Source: Armatimonadota bacterium (GTDB lineage Bacteria > Armatimonadota > SYMT01). From it: a stretch of 11,600 nucleotides of DNA. The DNA lies in contig JAJFMS010000024.1 of NCBI GenBank assembly GCA_020696885.1, positions 1 through 11,600 of the forward strand, read 5' to 3'. This document shows, piece after piece, positions 5,446-11,191 of the stretch. Position 1 is the first letter of the stretch. Each line of letters starts with the position of its first letter. A program made the position numbers and the translations under genes. Below the pieces are notes generated by a model. The model saw only the letters and a program-made list of their open reading frames with translations. It had not been told where the DNA came from and did not search any database.

Positions 5446-6021
5446 ATGCAATGGTCCAAGCTGAAAGCCCGCGCGGAAAGCCGGTTCTGCGACTCCCTGC
5501 GGGGCCGGCTGGAGCTGCACAGCACCTGTTATCGTGGGACGCACGATGGCGAGGGCCGCGCCTGGCTCACATTCGACAAGCAGGAGCTGTTCAGCGCGTG
5601 CACGCTCATCTGGCGCCGCAGGGAGGCCATGCTGGCGAGGGAGCTGCAGCTCGCCGCCGGCTGCACGGACTACACCGATCCGGCCCAGCTTCCCGGATAC
5701 CGCGCCGCTTACCAGGCGGCGAATGAGCGCCTGAGCCGGGTGGGGATCCATGGCCAGTACCAGTTCTACGGGGCGCTCAAGGAGGTACTCGACCTCTCGA
5801 TCGAAGACGCGCTGGTGTCCACGAACGACCTGGTCCGCGCCTTTGCCCTCGTGGATCGCCGGCTGGGGAAGCGCCGCCTGGCTCGGCTAAGCATCGGCGA
5901 CGGAGACCATCCGCTCGTGCGGCGGCTCTACGAGATCCGAATGGCCGTCGAAGGACCGATCACTCCTGGTGAGCGATCACCGGTCGTGGAGCCTGACGAT
6001 GTCCCGGCGGGATCACCATGA
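5446..6021 (+). CDS. SF0329 family protein
   Basis: The 191-residue product begins MQWSKLKARAESRF and continues with RLELHSTCYRGTHDGEGRAW (21-40), then TFDKQEL (42-48). This matches my memory of the uncharacterised SF0329 family, named after a Shigella protein: M-WSKLK at the N-terminus, a TRYR-like segment and a GR-W-TFD motif. The region 97-137 (SRVGIHGQYQFYGALKEVLDLSIEDAL) is helical and hydrophilic. The last about 20 residues are Pro/Glu-rich and probably disordered. The function is unknown. I chose ATG 5446 because this is where family similarity begins; the frame is open further upstream, but there it overlaps the DUF1810 gene out of phase. The ribosome binding site is weak (GAGAGGA about 13 bases away), consistent with coupling to DUF1810. 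Confidence 0.75.
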   Translation: MQWSKLKARAESRFCDSLRGRLELHSTCYRGTHDGEGRAWLTFDKQELFSACTLIWRRREAMLARELQLAAGCTDYTDPAQLPGYRAAYQAANERLSRVGIHGQYQFYGALKEVLDLSIEDALVSTNDLVRAFALVDRRLGKRRLARLSIGDGDHPLVRRLYEIRMAVEGPITPGERSPVVEPDDVPAGSP

Positions 6022-6037
6022 ACGAGCATGAGCCCCG

Positions 6038-6094
6038 GATCCCCCACCCGAAGAACGCCCCCGGGCCGTTCTTCGAGAACGGGTGCGGGGATCG
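6038..6094. repeat. Long imperfect palindrome between convergent genes
   Basis: The left half, GATCCCCCACCCGAAGAACG (6038-6057), is mirrored by CGTTCTTCG (6067-6075) plus CGGGTGCGGGGATC (6081-6094), with a few unpaired bases. The innermost 9 pairs (6049-6057 with 6067-6075) are perfect, around a 9-base loop. It lies between the stops of the SF0329 gene (6021) and the SGNH hydrolase gene (6151). There is no T tract, so it may be a bidirectional 3'-end hairpin or a dispersed palindrome. Confidence 0.65.
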
Positions 6095-6150
6095 AACGCG
6101 CCATCCGCCCAAAGGGCACCCGGCGCTGGCACCGGTATCGAACCCATTCG

Positions 6151-7365
6151 CTACCGCCCCGCCCGCTCGATCGCCCCCAGCACCGTTGCGGCAACGATCC
6201 CGTGCCCGTCCGGGCTGAGGTGCGTGCGGTCGTTCACGAAGAGCCGCTCTCGATCGGTCTTGCCGGCCTCGTAGAAGGCGCGCTCCGTATCCGCCAGTCC
6301 GGCGTTCTTCTGCTGGGCCGCCTTCCGGCAGGCCGCTCCCAGCTCCGCCATCGCTTCCCAGCGGGAGGCGGCCGGGTTGGTCGTGAGGATCAGCACGTCG
6401 GACCGGCCGCGGGTAGCGCGGCGGATCCGATCCACGGCATCCTCGTAGGCCTCGCGGAAGGCATCGCCGCGCATCCCGGCGTCCCAGTCGTTGAATCCGA
6501 AGCAGACCGTTACCAGGTCCGGCGCCGGGTGCGCGTCTCGCCAGCGCGGCATCAAGATCAGGTTCTGCCGGAGCTGGGTGCCGCCGATGGCCGGGTTCAC
6601 CACCGTAACTACAGAGCGGTACTTTTTCTGCAGCTCGTCCCGCAGCAGGTTCGGCCACGCCACCTTCCGGTTGGCCCAGTGGCGGAAGTCCGTGAGCGAA
6701 TCTCCCATCGTGACGAGGGTCACCGGCTGCCCGGACTTCAGCTTCGCCAGCACGCGCTGCAGCGGCACGCCCGCCGGCGGCGAAGGATCGGGAACGTGGG
6801 GGAGCGTGGTCTCCAGGCGCAGATCGTCGATGGTGTAGCTGTGGGCGGGGTAGTCGCCCCAGTACCACCACTTCCCGAACCAGAGGGCGGAGAGCCGGGA
6901 AGGACGGTTCTCGCCCTTGGGATCGAGCAGCTTCGCGCGCGGCCCGGGAAGCACCGGCACGAGATCCCGCCAGGCCACGGTGATCTTCTGCCACTCCGTG
7001 TTCTTGATCGGAAACGCGAAGTCGTAGCGGACGGCGTAGTCCTCGTCGTAGATGAACTCCAGGCCGCCGTAGCTGTCCGAGCCGTCGCCCTTCACCCAGA
7101 ACGAGAAGCCTTCGGCCTGGTCCCACTCCGGAGCGCCGCGCAGGTTGCTGGTGAAGAACGCCCCGCGGGCGTCCGCGTCGTAGGTCAACCGGATCGCGCG
7201 GCCGACCTTGCCGTCCACCAGCTCGGCGCGCGCCTTCTCCTTGGGCGCGCGGAAGCGGAGTTCGTCCAGCGGGTCGATAACGCGGTCCGAGGCTGCGGCA
7301 AACAGCGTGCTACCGAGCGCCAGAGCCAGAGCCAGAGCCAGAGCCAGAACGATGCGGATCTTCAT
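6151..7365 (-). CDS. Secreted SGNH/GDSL-type esterase with N-terminal beta-sandwich domain
   Basis: A 404-residue exported hydrolase. Residues 1-26 form a signal peptide whose core is a Leu-Ala repeat, probably cleaved near AAAS. Residues about 30-190 form a beta-rich domain (GFSFWVKGDGSDSYGG at 86-101, WQKITVAWRDLVP at 125-137) resembling carbohydrate-binding beta-sandwiches such as CBM11/CIA30. The SGNH domain follows with all catalytic blocks: GDSLTD with nucleophile Ser223, a Gly in AIGGTQ (259-264), Asn292 in GFND, and the Asp379/His382 pair in DRTHLSP. Ester hydrolysis on an extracellular polymer, perhaps deacetylation of a polysaccharide, is a reasonable inference. Start ATG 7365 has GGAGG six bases upstream. 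It stands alone; its 3' end faces the SF0329 gene across the palindrome at 6038. Confidence 0.9.
   Translation of the reverse strand: MKIRIVLALALALALALGSTLFAAASDRVIDPLDELRFRAPKEKARAELVDGKVGRAIRLTYDADARGAFFTSNLRGAPEWDQAEGFSFWVKGDGSDSYGGLEFIYDEDYAVRYDFAFPIKNTEWQKITVAWRDLVPVLPGPRAKLLDPKGENRPSRLSALWFGKWWYWGDYPAHSYTIDDLRLETTLPHVPDPSPPAGVPLQRVLAKLKSGQPVTLVTMGDSLTDFRHWANRKVAWPNLLRDELQKKYRSVVTVVNPAIGGTQLRQNLILMPRWRDAHPAPDLVTVCFGFNDWDAGMRGDAFREAYEDAVDRIRRATRGRSDVLILTTNPAASRWEAMAELGAACRKAAQQKNAGLADTERAFYEAGKTDRERLFVNDRTHLSPDGHGIVAATVLGAIERAGR
7321..7350 (-). repeat. Hexanucleotide microsatellite inside a signal peptide
   Basis: Five tandem 6-base units (CTGGCT-type on the coding strand; four identical and one differing by a base) encode the Leu-Ala repeat in the hydrophobic core of the SGNH hydrolase signal peptide. 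Gain or loss of a unit would keep the frame and change core length by two residues. Confidence 0.9.
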
Positions 7366-7414
7366 CTCTCGCCTCCGCTACACTACTGATCCGAGCATTG
7401 ACTTTTAAGCCCCA

Positions 7415-7484
7415 GGAGTAACGGAGAACTGGAGTATTGGAGTAGCAGGCACACTACTCCAATTCTCCAGCGCTCCATTACTCC
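7415..7484. repeat. Inverted pair of GGAGTNNN octamer repeats (copy 2)
   Basis: The left arm has four units, GGAGTAAC, GGAGAACT, GGAGTATT and GGAGTAGC (7415-7446). The right arm, on the opposite strand, has GGAGTAAT, GGAGCGCT, GGAGAATT and GGAGTAGT (7484-7453). The arms can fold on each other with mismatches in the variable bases. The pair lies between the SGNH hydrolase start and the terminator at 7515. Confidence 0.88.
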
Positions 7485-7514
7485 GTCCTTGTTAGTGGCT
7501 TCTGCTCCCATCAG

Positions 7515-7553
7515 CAAAACAAAGCGGGGTGAGGAACTGAATCCTCACCCCGC
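7515..7553 (-). terminator. Intrinsic terminator of the 51-residue gene
   Basis: On the minus strand a perfect 12-base-pair stem (GCGGGGTGAGGA with TCCTCACCCCGC, 7524-7535 and 7542-7553) and a 6-base loop are followed by TTTGTTTTG. It lies 25 bases past the stop of the small gene at 7578 and insulates the SGNH hydrolase gene downstream on the same strand. Confidence 0.92.
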
Positions 7554-7577
7554 AACAGCTTACGCCCGCCCCTGCAG

Positions 7578-7733
7578 TTAGGCGCTCTTGGCGGCGCTCT
7601 TGGCCTGCGCCACGAGGCGCTGCATCACGGCCGCCTGCTGCTGCGCGCGCTCGCGGTCCTTGCGGTGCGTCTCTTTGCGCGCCGTGCTGTTCCGCTTCAT
7701 ATCGTGCGTGAAGACTTCTCGTCGTCCGGCCAT
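7578..7733 (-). CDS. Small basic protein of 51 residues, unrecognised
   Basis: ATG 7733 to TAA 7578 encodes 51 residues, starting MAGRREVFTHDMKRNSTARK and ending AQAKSAAKSA. It is very basic and hydrophilic. The middle (ETHRKDRERAQQQAAVMQRL, 21-40) is predicted to be one long helix, and the Ala/Lys-rich tail recalls histone-like or nucleic-acid-binding tails. There is no signal peptide, Cys or membrane segment. Three signals support a real gene: GGGGAGAGG just upstream of the ATG, a good sigma-70-type promoter at 7828-7856, and a strong terminator at 7515-7553. This gives a compact monocistronic unit with an untranslated leader of about 88 bases. I know no family for it. A nucleoid, ribosome-associated or RNA-binding role is only a guess from charge. 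Confidence 0.82.
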   Translation of the reverse strand: MAGRREVFTHDMKRNSTARKETHRKDRERAQQQAAVMQRLVAQAKSAAKSA

Positions 7734-7806
7734 GGTCCTCTCCCCTTACTGAGTGTGGCGAGCCTGCCCCCAACTCGGAGAGGCGCGCGATCCGTGCGAA
7801 AATCTG

Positions 7807-7835
7807 TTGCTCGCGGCAAACCCGGGTAGTATACC
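7807..7835 (+). promoter_or_regulatory. Weaker divergent promoter facing the beta-propeller cytochrome gene
   Basis: TTGCTC (7807-7812), a 17-base spacer and TATACC (7830-7835) match the consensus at 3/6 and 4/6. Its -10 overlaps that of the minus-strand promoter on the palindrome GTATAC (7829-7834), so the two directions would compete. The predicted start is near 7842, leaving an 80-base leader. Confidence 0.4.
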
Positions 7836-7856
7836 GTAACCGCCTCCGAAACTCAA
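7828..7856 (-). promoter_or_regulatory. Sigma-70-type promoter for the 51-residue gene
   Basis: On the minus strand, TTGAGT (7856-7851), a 17-base spacer and TATACT (7833-7828) give a good match to TTGACA-17-TATAAT (4/6 and 5/6). The predicted transcript starts near 7821. It is the best promoter match I noticed in the window. Confidence 0.72.
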
Positions 7857-7861
7857 CCGGT

Positions 7862-7891
7862 ACGGCCCGCTTCGGGCCGTCAAAGAGGAGG
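7862..7891 (+). promoter_or_regulatory. Leader hairpin followed by a distant Shine-Dalgarno-like sequence
   Basis: ACGGCCCG (7862-7869) and CGGGCCGT (7873-7880) form a perfect 8-pair stem with a 3-base loop. AGGAGG follows at 7886-7891, but it is 31 bases from the ATG at 7923, too far for normal use. An ACG at 7899 is in frame and well spaced. A 9-codon frame from GTG 7891 ends in TAG two bases before ATG 7923, and could be a leader peptide, although its spacing to the Shine-Dalgarno sequence is poor. Confidence 0.4.
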
Positions 7892-7922
7892 TGTTCCCAC
7901 GCACCCCCCTCCAACACTAGGC

Positions 7923-9722
7923 ATGATGCGGACTCGTCGCCTCCTTGCACCCCTACTCGGAACCGTCGCGGTCGCCGGCTCGCTTACGGCCGGGCTGCTG
8001 CGGCCGGTCGTCGCGGACCAGGCTCTCCCCACGCCGCCGCTGCCTCCGGCCACGCGCGGTCCGGTGCGGATCGTCTTCGACGCGGCTGGAAAGCAGGCGT
8101 TCGTCACCGAAGCGGACGACGGCACCGTCGCCGTGCTGGACGTGGCTACCGGGAGCGTGCTGCGGCGGCTGGCTACCGGCGGGAAGCAGCCGGAGGGGCT
8201 GGCCCTCCACCGCAACGGTACGCTGGTGGTGACGAACTCCCTCTCCGGCTCGGTGGCGGCGTTCGACGTCAAGTCCGGCAAGCGCACCGCCCTGCTGTCG
8301 CTCCGTGGTGAGCCGGCAGACGTGGTCATCACCCCGGAGGGTGACCGCGCCTTCGTCTCCCTCGCCCAGCTGGACGAGGTGGCGGTGCTCGACCTCCCGG
8401 CCCTGCAGGTATCCCGCCGGATCAAGGTGGGCCGCCGCCCGCGGCCCCTCGCGCTCACGCCGGATGGGGGCACGCTCCTCGTCGCCAACTTCCAGGGTGG
8501 CGACGTTAGCCTGCTCGATACACGCACCTTCGAGGAGACCCGCCGCGTGGGCCTCACCGGGGTCAACCTGCGCGGGCTCTCCGTGACGGCGGACGGCCGC
8601 CGCGCCTACGTTACGGGCCAGATCGCCGCCAACAGCCGCGCCACCCGCGAGCCGCTGGACATCTGGACGAACACCCTCTTCGCCATCGAGCTGAAAGACA
8701 GCTACCAGACCGCGGACCCGACCCGCGCGGACGTGGGCGCGGAAGGCTGGCTGGATTTCGCGCTGGCTGCCTCTCCGGACCCGGATGGGGTGGCGGTGAT
8801 CTCGCCGGAGCTGGTAGCGGTGACGCTGGCGGGCTCGGATCAGACGGTGCTGGTGCGCACGCCCGGGCCCTACCGTCGGACGTACGATCCCCAGATCATC
8901 AAGCGCGTGAACGTGGGCGCCCGCCCTCGCGGACTCGCCCTGTCTCCGGACCGGAAGCAGCTCTGGGTGGCGAACGAGCTGGACAGCACCATCAGCGTGC
9001 TGGACCCGAGCACCCTGCGGCCCCTGCGCCGGATTCCGCTCGGCATTCCCGCGCGCAGAGACCTGCGCCTGGAGGGCCGGTACCTCTTCGGCAACGCCAA
9101 GATCACCCGGGGCCGGCAGTTCACCTGCACCTCCTGCCATCCCGGTGGCAACACGGACGGCCTCACCTGGGAGTTCGCCCACGTGCCGGACGGGCTCCCG
9201 TTCCGGAACACCCGTAACCTCCGCGGCGGTATCACCCTCACCGCGCCGTTCCGGTGGTCCGGCCATGACCGGGACATCGAGGACTTCTTCCAGGAAGAGG
9301 TCACCGGTTTGCTTCAGGGCCCGAAGCAGGAGCACCCGGCGCTGCACGCACTCTGGAACCTGGTGGACCAGTTCCCGATGCCGCCCAACCCCTACCGCGA
9401 CGAGGGCGACCGCCTCTCAGCCGCGGCCCAGCGCGGGAAGACGCTGTTCGAAGGCAAGGCGGGTTGCGTGAGCTGCCACTCCGGGGAGATGTACGGCGGC
9501 ACCGGCACCAGCGCCTACGTGGGCACCACCGAGCACGAGGGCCAGCTCGACGTTCCGCACCTCCACGGCGTCTACGACAGCTCCCCCTACCTCCACGACG
9601 GCCGGGCCGTCACCCTGGAAGAGGTCTTCCAGAAGCACAACCCCGGCAAGCAGCACGGCAAAGCCCACCTCCTCGCCCCGGGCGAGCTCTCCGACCTCCT
9701 CCGCTACGTGCGCGAGCTGTAG
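7923..9722 (+). CDS. Exported YVTN beta-propeller fused to a di-haem cytochrome c peroxidase/MauG-like domain
   Basis: A 599-residue protein. Residues 1-31 look like a Sec signal peptide (MMRTRRLLAPLLG, ending near VVADQ). About 45-390 carry YVTN/NHL-type blades, recognisable as repeated PDG-R-FV plus D-V-VLD patterns (TVAVLDVATGSVLRRLATGG, EVAVLDLPALQVSRRIKVG, TISVLDPSTLRPLRRIPLG). The C-terminal part has two covalent haem c sites, CTSCH (402-406) and CVSCH (515-519), and the typical closing block of this family, HLHGVYDSSPYLHDGRAVTLEE split around 542-565. It should act in the periplasm or at the cell surface, binding two haems; electron transfer or peroxidase/MauG-like oxidation is the inferred role. 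The cytochrome part (about 210 residues) is shorter than a full bacterial peroxidase. ATG 7923 (or 7926) is chosen because the basic signal-peptide n-region starts there, despite a poor ribosome binding site. Confidence 0.9.
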   Translation: MMRTRRLLAPLLGTVAVAGSLTAGLLRPVVADQALPTPPLPPATRGPVRIVFDAAGKQAFVTEADDGTVAVLDVATGSVLRRLATGGKQPEGLALHRNGTLVVTNSLSGSVAAFDVKSGKRTALLSLRGEPADVVITPEGDRAFVSLAQLDEVAVLDLPALQVSRRIKVGRRPRPLALTPDGGTLLVANFQGGDVSLLDTRTFEETRRVGLTGVNLRGLSVTADGRRAYVTGQIAANSRATREPLDIWTNTLFAIELKDSYQTADPTRADVGAEGWLDFALAASPDPDGVAVISPELVAVTLAGSDQTVLVRTPGPYRRTYDPQIIKRVNVGARPRGLALSPDRKQLWVANELDSTISVLDPSTLRPLRRIPLGIPARRDLRLEGRYLFGNAKITRGRQFTCTSCHPGGNTDGLTWEFAHVPDGLPFRNTRNLRGGITLTAPFRWSGHDRDIEDFFQEEVTGLLQGPKQEHPALHALWNLVDQFPMPPNPYRDEGDRLSAAAQRGKTLFEGKAGCVSCHSGEMYGGTGTSAYVGTTEHEGQLDVPHLHGVYDSSPYLHDGRAVTLEEVFQKHNPGKQHGKAHLLAPGELSDLLRYVREL

Positions 9723-9738
9723 CGCCGCCGGCCTCCTC

Positions 9739-9775
9739 TCCCTTCTGTCCCTTGCGTCCCTCCGGTCCCTTATCG
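9739..9775. repeat. 9-base tandem repeat (TCCCTNNNG)
   Basis: Four consecutive 9-base units, TCCCTTCTG, TCCCTTGCG, TCCCTCCGG and TCCCTTATC, followed by G. The last unit includes the stop codon of the minus-strand acetyltransferase gene (9770-9772). It occupies nearly all of the 47-base space between two convergent genes. Confidence 0.8.
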
Positions 9776-10468
9776 TCCACCCAAAGAGCGTAGCTGCCGA
9801 CCCTCCCCATCGAAGTTCGTGGGATCCAGCCAACGCTCGAAGGCGGTCCGAAGGCGCGGCCACTCGGCGTCGATTACGGAGTACCAGGCGGTATCGCGGC
9901 TGCGGCCCTTGTAGACGGTAGCCTGGCGGTGGATCCCCTCGAACGTGAAGCCGAGCCGGAGCGCCGCGGCGCGTGATGGCGCGTTGAGCGAGTCGCACTT
10001 CCACTCGTAGCGGCGGTAGCCCAGGTCGAAGGCACGGCGCATCAGCAGGTACATCGCCTCCGTGGCGGCCGGGGTGCGGCGCAGCGACTGCGAGTAGTGG
10101 ATGTGGCCGACCTCGATACTGCCGATCGCCGGCTGGATCCGCAGGTAGCTCGCCACGCCGACGGCCTGCCCACTCTCCCGGTGGATGATGGCGTAGAACT
10201 GCGGGTCCACCCCCGCGGCCACGTTAACCATCCATTCGTGGTATGAGCCGAAATCCGGAAACGGGCCATACGGGAGATAGGTCCACGCCTGTCCGTCGGT
10301 ATCCAGCGAGTTCGCCGCAAAGAGCTGCGTGGTGTGCCGGTCCGCGCTCAGCGGCTCCAGGCGGCACAGTCGCCCTTCGAGCGTCTCGGGCGGCGGCAAG
10401 GGGGGCGGAGCCCAGCCCGCCAGGGAGGCGCCGATCGGCTGGCCGTAGGCATTGGTTGAATGAGACAT
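9770..10468 (-). CDS. GNAT family N-acetyltransferase (RimJ/RimL-like)
   Basis: This 232-residue cytosolic enzyme transfers an acetyl group from acetyl-CoA to an amine; the acceptor is unknown. It has the RimJ/RimL-type layout: LEGRLCRLEPLSADRHTTQL at 30-49, FYAIIHRESGQAVGVASYLR (91-110) as the central beta strands, and IEVGHIHYSQSLRRTPAATEAM (118-139). The last contains the acetyl-CoA pyrophosphate loop LRRTPAAT. YEWKCDSLNAPSRAAALRLGFTFEG (154-178) is the conserved N-S--A---GF segment. A Pro-rich N-terminal lead (20-28) precedes the domain. I place the start at ATG 10468. The frame is open to 10612, but that extra part overlaps a palindrome-rich region and has no family character. The ribosome binding site is weak. 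It converges with the cytochrome gene. Confidence 0.87.
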   Translation of the reverse strand: MSHSTNAYGQPIGASLAGWAPPPLPPPETLEGRLCRLEPLSADRHTTQLFAANSLDTDGQAWTYLPYGPFPDFGSYHEWMVNVAAGVDPQFYAIIHRESGQAVGVASYLRIQPAIGSIEVGHIHYSQSLRRTPAATEAMYLLMRRAFDLGYRRYEWKCDSLNAPSRAAALRLGFTFEGIHRQATVYKGRSRDTAWYSVIDAEWPRLRTAFERWLDPTNFDGEGRQLRSLGGR

Positions 10469-10513
10469 CGCTTGCCGGTTCGGCGCCGGGGTGTGGATCT
10501 TCCTACCTCGGCA

Positions 10514-10637
10514 CAGGTTCGTGGGAACCTGACCGGAAGCGCCGGGTTCCCTACTACAGAGTTGCCCGATTGCGCTTCCGACGTGATCCAAGCAACCAAC
10601 GTGTTGCAGCACAAGCGTTTAGCCTGGCTTGCAACAC
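10514..10637. other. Three consecutive inverted repeats in a divergent intergenic region
   Basis: CAGGTTC/GAACCTG (10514-10520 with 10525-10531) has a 4-base loop. CGGAAGCGC/GCGCTTCCG (10534-10542 with 10572-10580) is perfect over 9 pairs. GTGTTGCA/TGCAACAC (10601-10608 with 10630-10637) is perfect over 8. They fill the gap between the GNAT start (10468) and the small exported protein (10686), where promoters for both should lie. They could be regulator sites or structured leader RNA. I see no consensus promoter. Confidence 0.5.
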
Positions 10638-10685
10638 GGTACAACGGGGAAGTGCATTCGTAGAGATGAAACAAGGAGCAGAAGG

Positions 10686-11000
10686 ATGACGCAGAAACTC
10701 CGGCTCGGCGCCATGGCGCTGGTCACCGCGATCGGGCTGTCCGTGACGGCTCCGCTGGCCGCGGAAGCGGGCTCGAAGGGCCGCCGCAACACCGCCATCG
10801 CCGCTGGCGCGGTGGGGGTCTATGGAATTGTCAAGAAGAAGCCGCTCCTGGCCGGTCTCGGCACCGGGGTGGGCGTCTACTCCTACATGAAGTCGCGCGA
10901 AGCCGCCAAGAAAGAGCGCTCCCGCCGCACCGTGCGCAAAGTGCGCACCGTCCGCCGCGGCGGACGCGTCTACCGCCAGGTGTATTACGTCCGGCGCTAG
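10686..11000 (+). CDS. Small exported glycine-zipper, Arg-rich protein
   Basis: The 104-residue product has a clear signal peptide (MTQKLRLGAMALVTAIGLSV to about residue 27, likely cleaved after AEA). Next come SKGRRNTAIAAGAVGVYGIV and LLAGLGTGVGVYSYMKSR: two Gly/Ala-rich segments spaced like a glycine zipper that could associate with or insert in a membrane. The C-terminus is extremely basic (RRTVRKVRTVRRGGRVYRQ, then VYYVRR) and could bind DNA, RNA or acidic polymers. I recall similar unnamed proteins from Armatimonadota but cannot assign a function. Start ATG 10686 has AAGGAG (10673-10678) seven bases upstream. The longer frame from 10629 lacks a ribosome binding site and would bury the signal peptide. 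The gene is monocistronic. Confidence 0.82.
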   Translation: MTQKLRLGAMALVTAIGLSVTAPLAAEAGSKGRRNTAIAAGAVGVYGIVKKKPLLAGLGTGVGVYSYMKSREAAKKERSRRTVRKVRTVRRGGRVYRQVYYVRR

Positions 11001-11039
11001 GTACGCGACTTACCAGGGCGGTGGCGTGCTAACAAGGCC

Positions 11040-11073
11040 GGAGTGATGGAGTAACGGAGTCCTGGAGTAATGG
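11040..11073. repeat. Octamer tandem repeat, GGAGTNNN family (copy 3)
   Basis: Four units, GGAGTGAT, GGAGTAAC, GGAGTCCT and GGAGTAAT, followed by GG, 40 bases after the stop of the small exported protein. Unit sequence and period match copies at 242 and 7415. There is no inverted partner here. Confidence 0.87.
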
Positions 11074-11137
11074 GCGCCGTCACCTACACACTTCGACGAC
11101 CCCGGACTGCACCTGGTGCCCGGCTAACGAACCACGG

Positions 11138-11179
11138 CCCCTCTCCATCCGACAGGATGGGGAGGGGTGGCCGAAGGCC
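11138..11179. repeat. Dispersed palindrome, possible bidirectional 3'-end hairpin
   Basis: CCCCTCTCCATCC (11138-11150) pairs with GGATGGGGAGGGG (11155-11167), with one G-T pair and a 4-base loop. A second small hairpin, GGCC-gaa-GGCC (11169-11179), follows directly. It lies between the convergent ends at 11000 and 11192. No T tract is present. I recall similar GGGGAGGGTGGCCGAAGGCC elements in intergenic regions of many GC-rich bacteria. Confidence 0.65.
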
Positions 11180-11191
11180 GGGGTGGGGTCC

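Noticed and set aside
6095..6150. Possible tRNA-like sequence (GGTTCGATACC-type element on the minus strand)
   Set aside because: No acceptor stem or anticodon arm can be built around it.
6028..7389. Long plus-strand frame opposite the SGNH hydrolase gene
   Set aside because: Antisense shadow: no domain and no ribosome binding site, and the opposite strand has the complete SGNH motif set.
7953..9347. Long minus-strand frame opposite the beta-propeller cytochrome gene
   Set aside because: Composition is that of an antisense shadow, and the plus strand carries propeller repeats and two CxxCH sites.
242..11073. CRISPR array suggested by repeated short units
   Set aside because: Units are 8-10 bases and contiguous, with no spacers of regular length and no cas genes.
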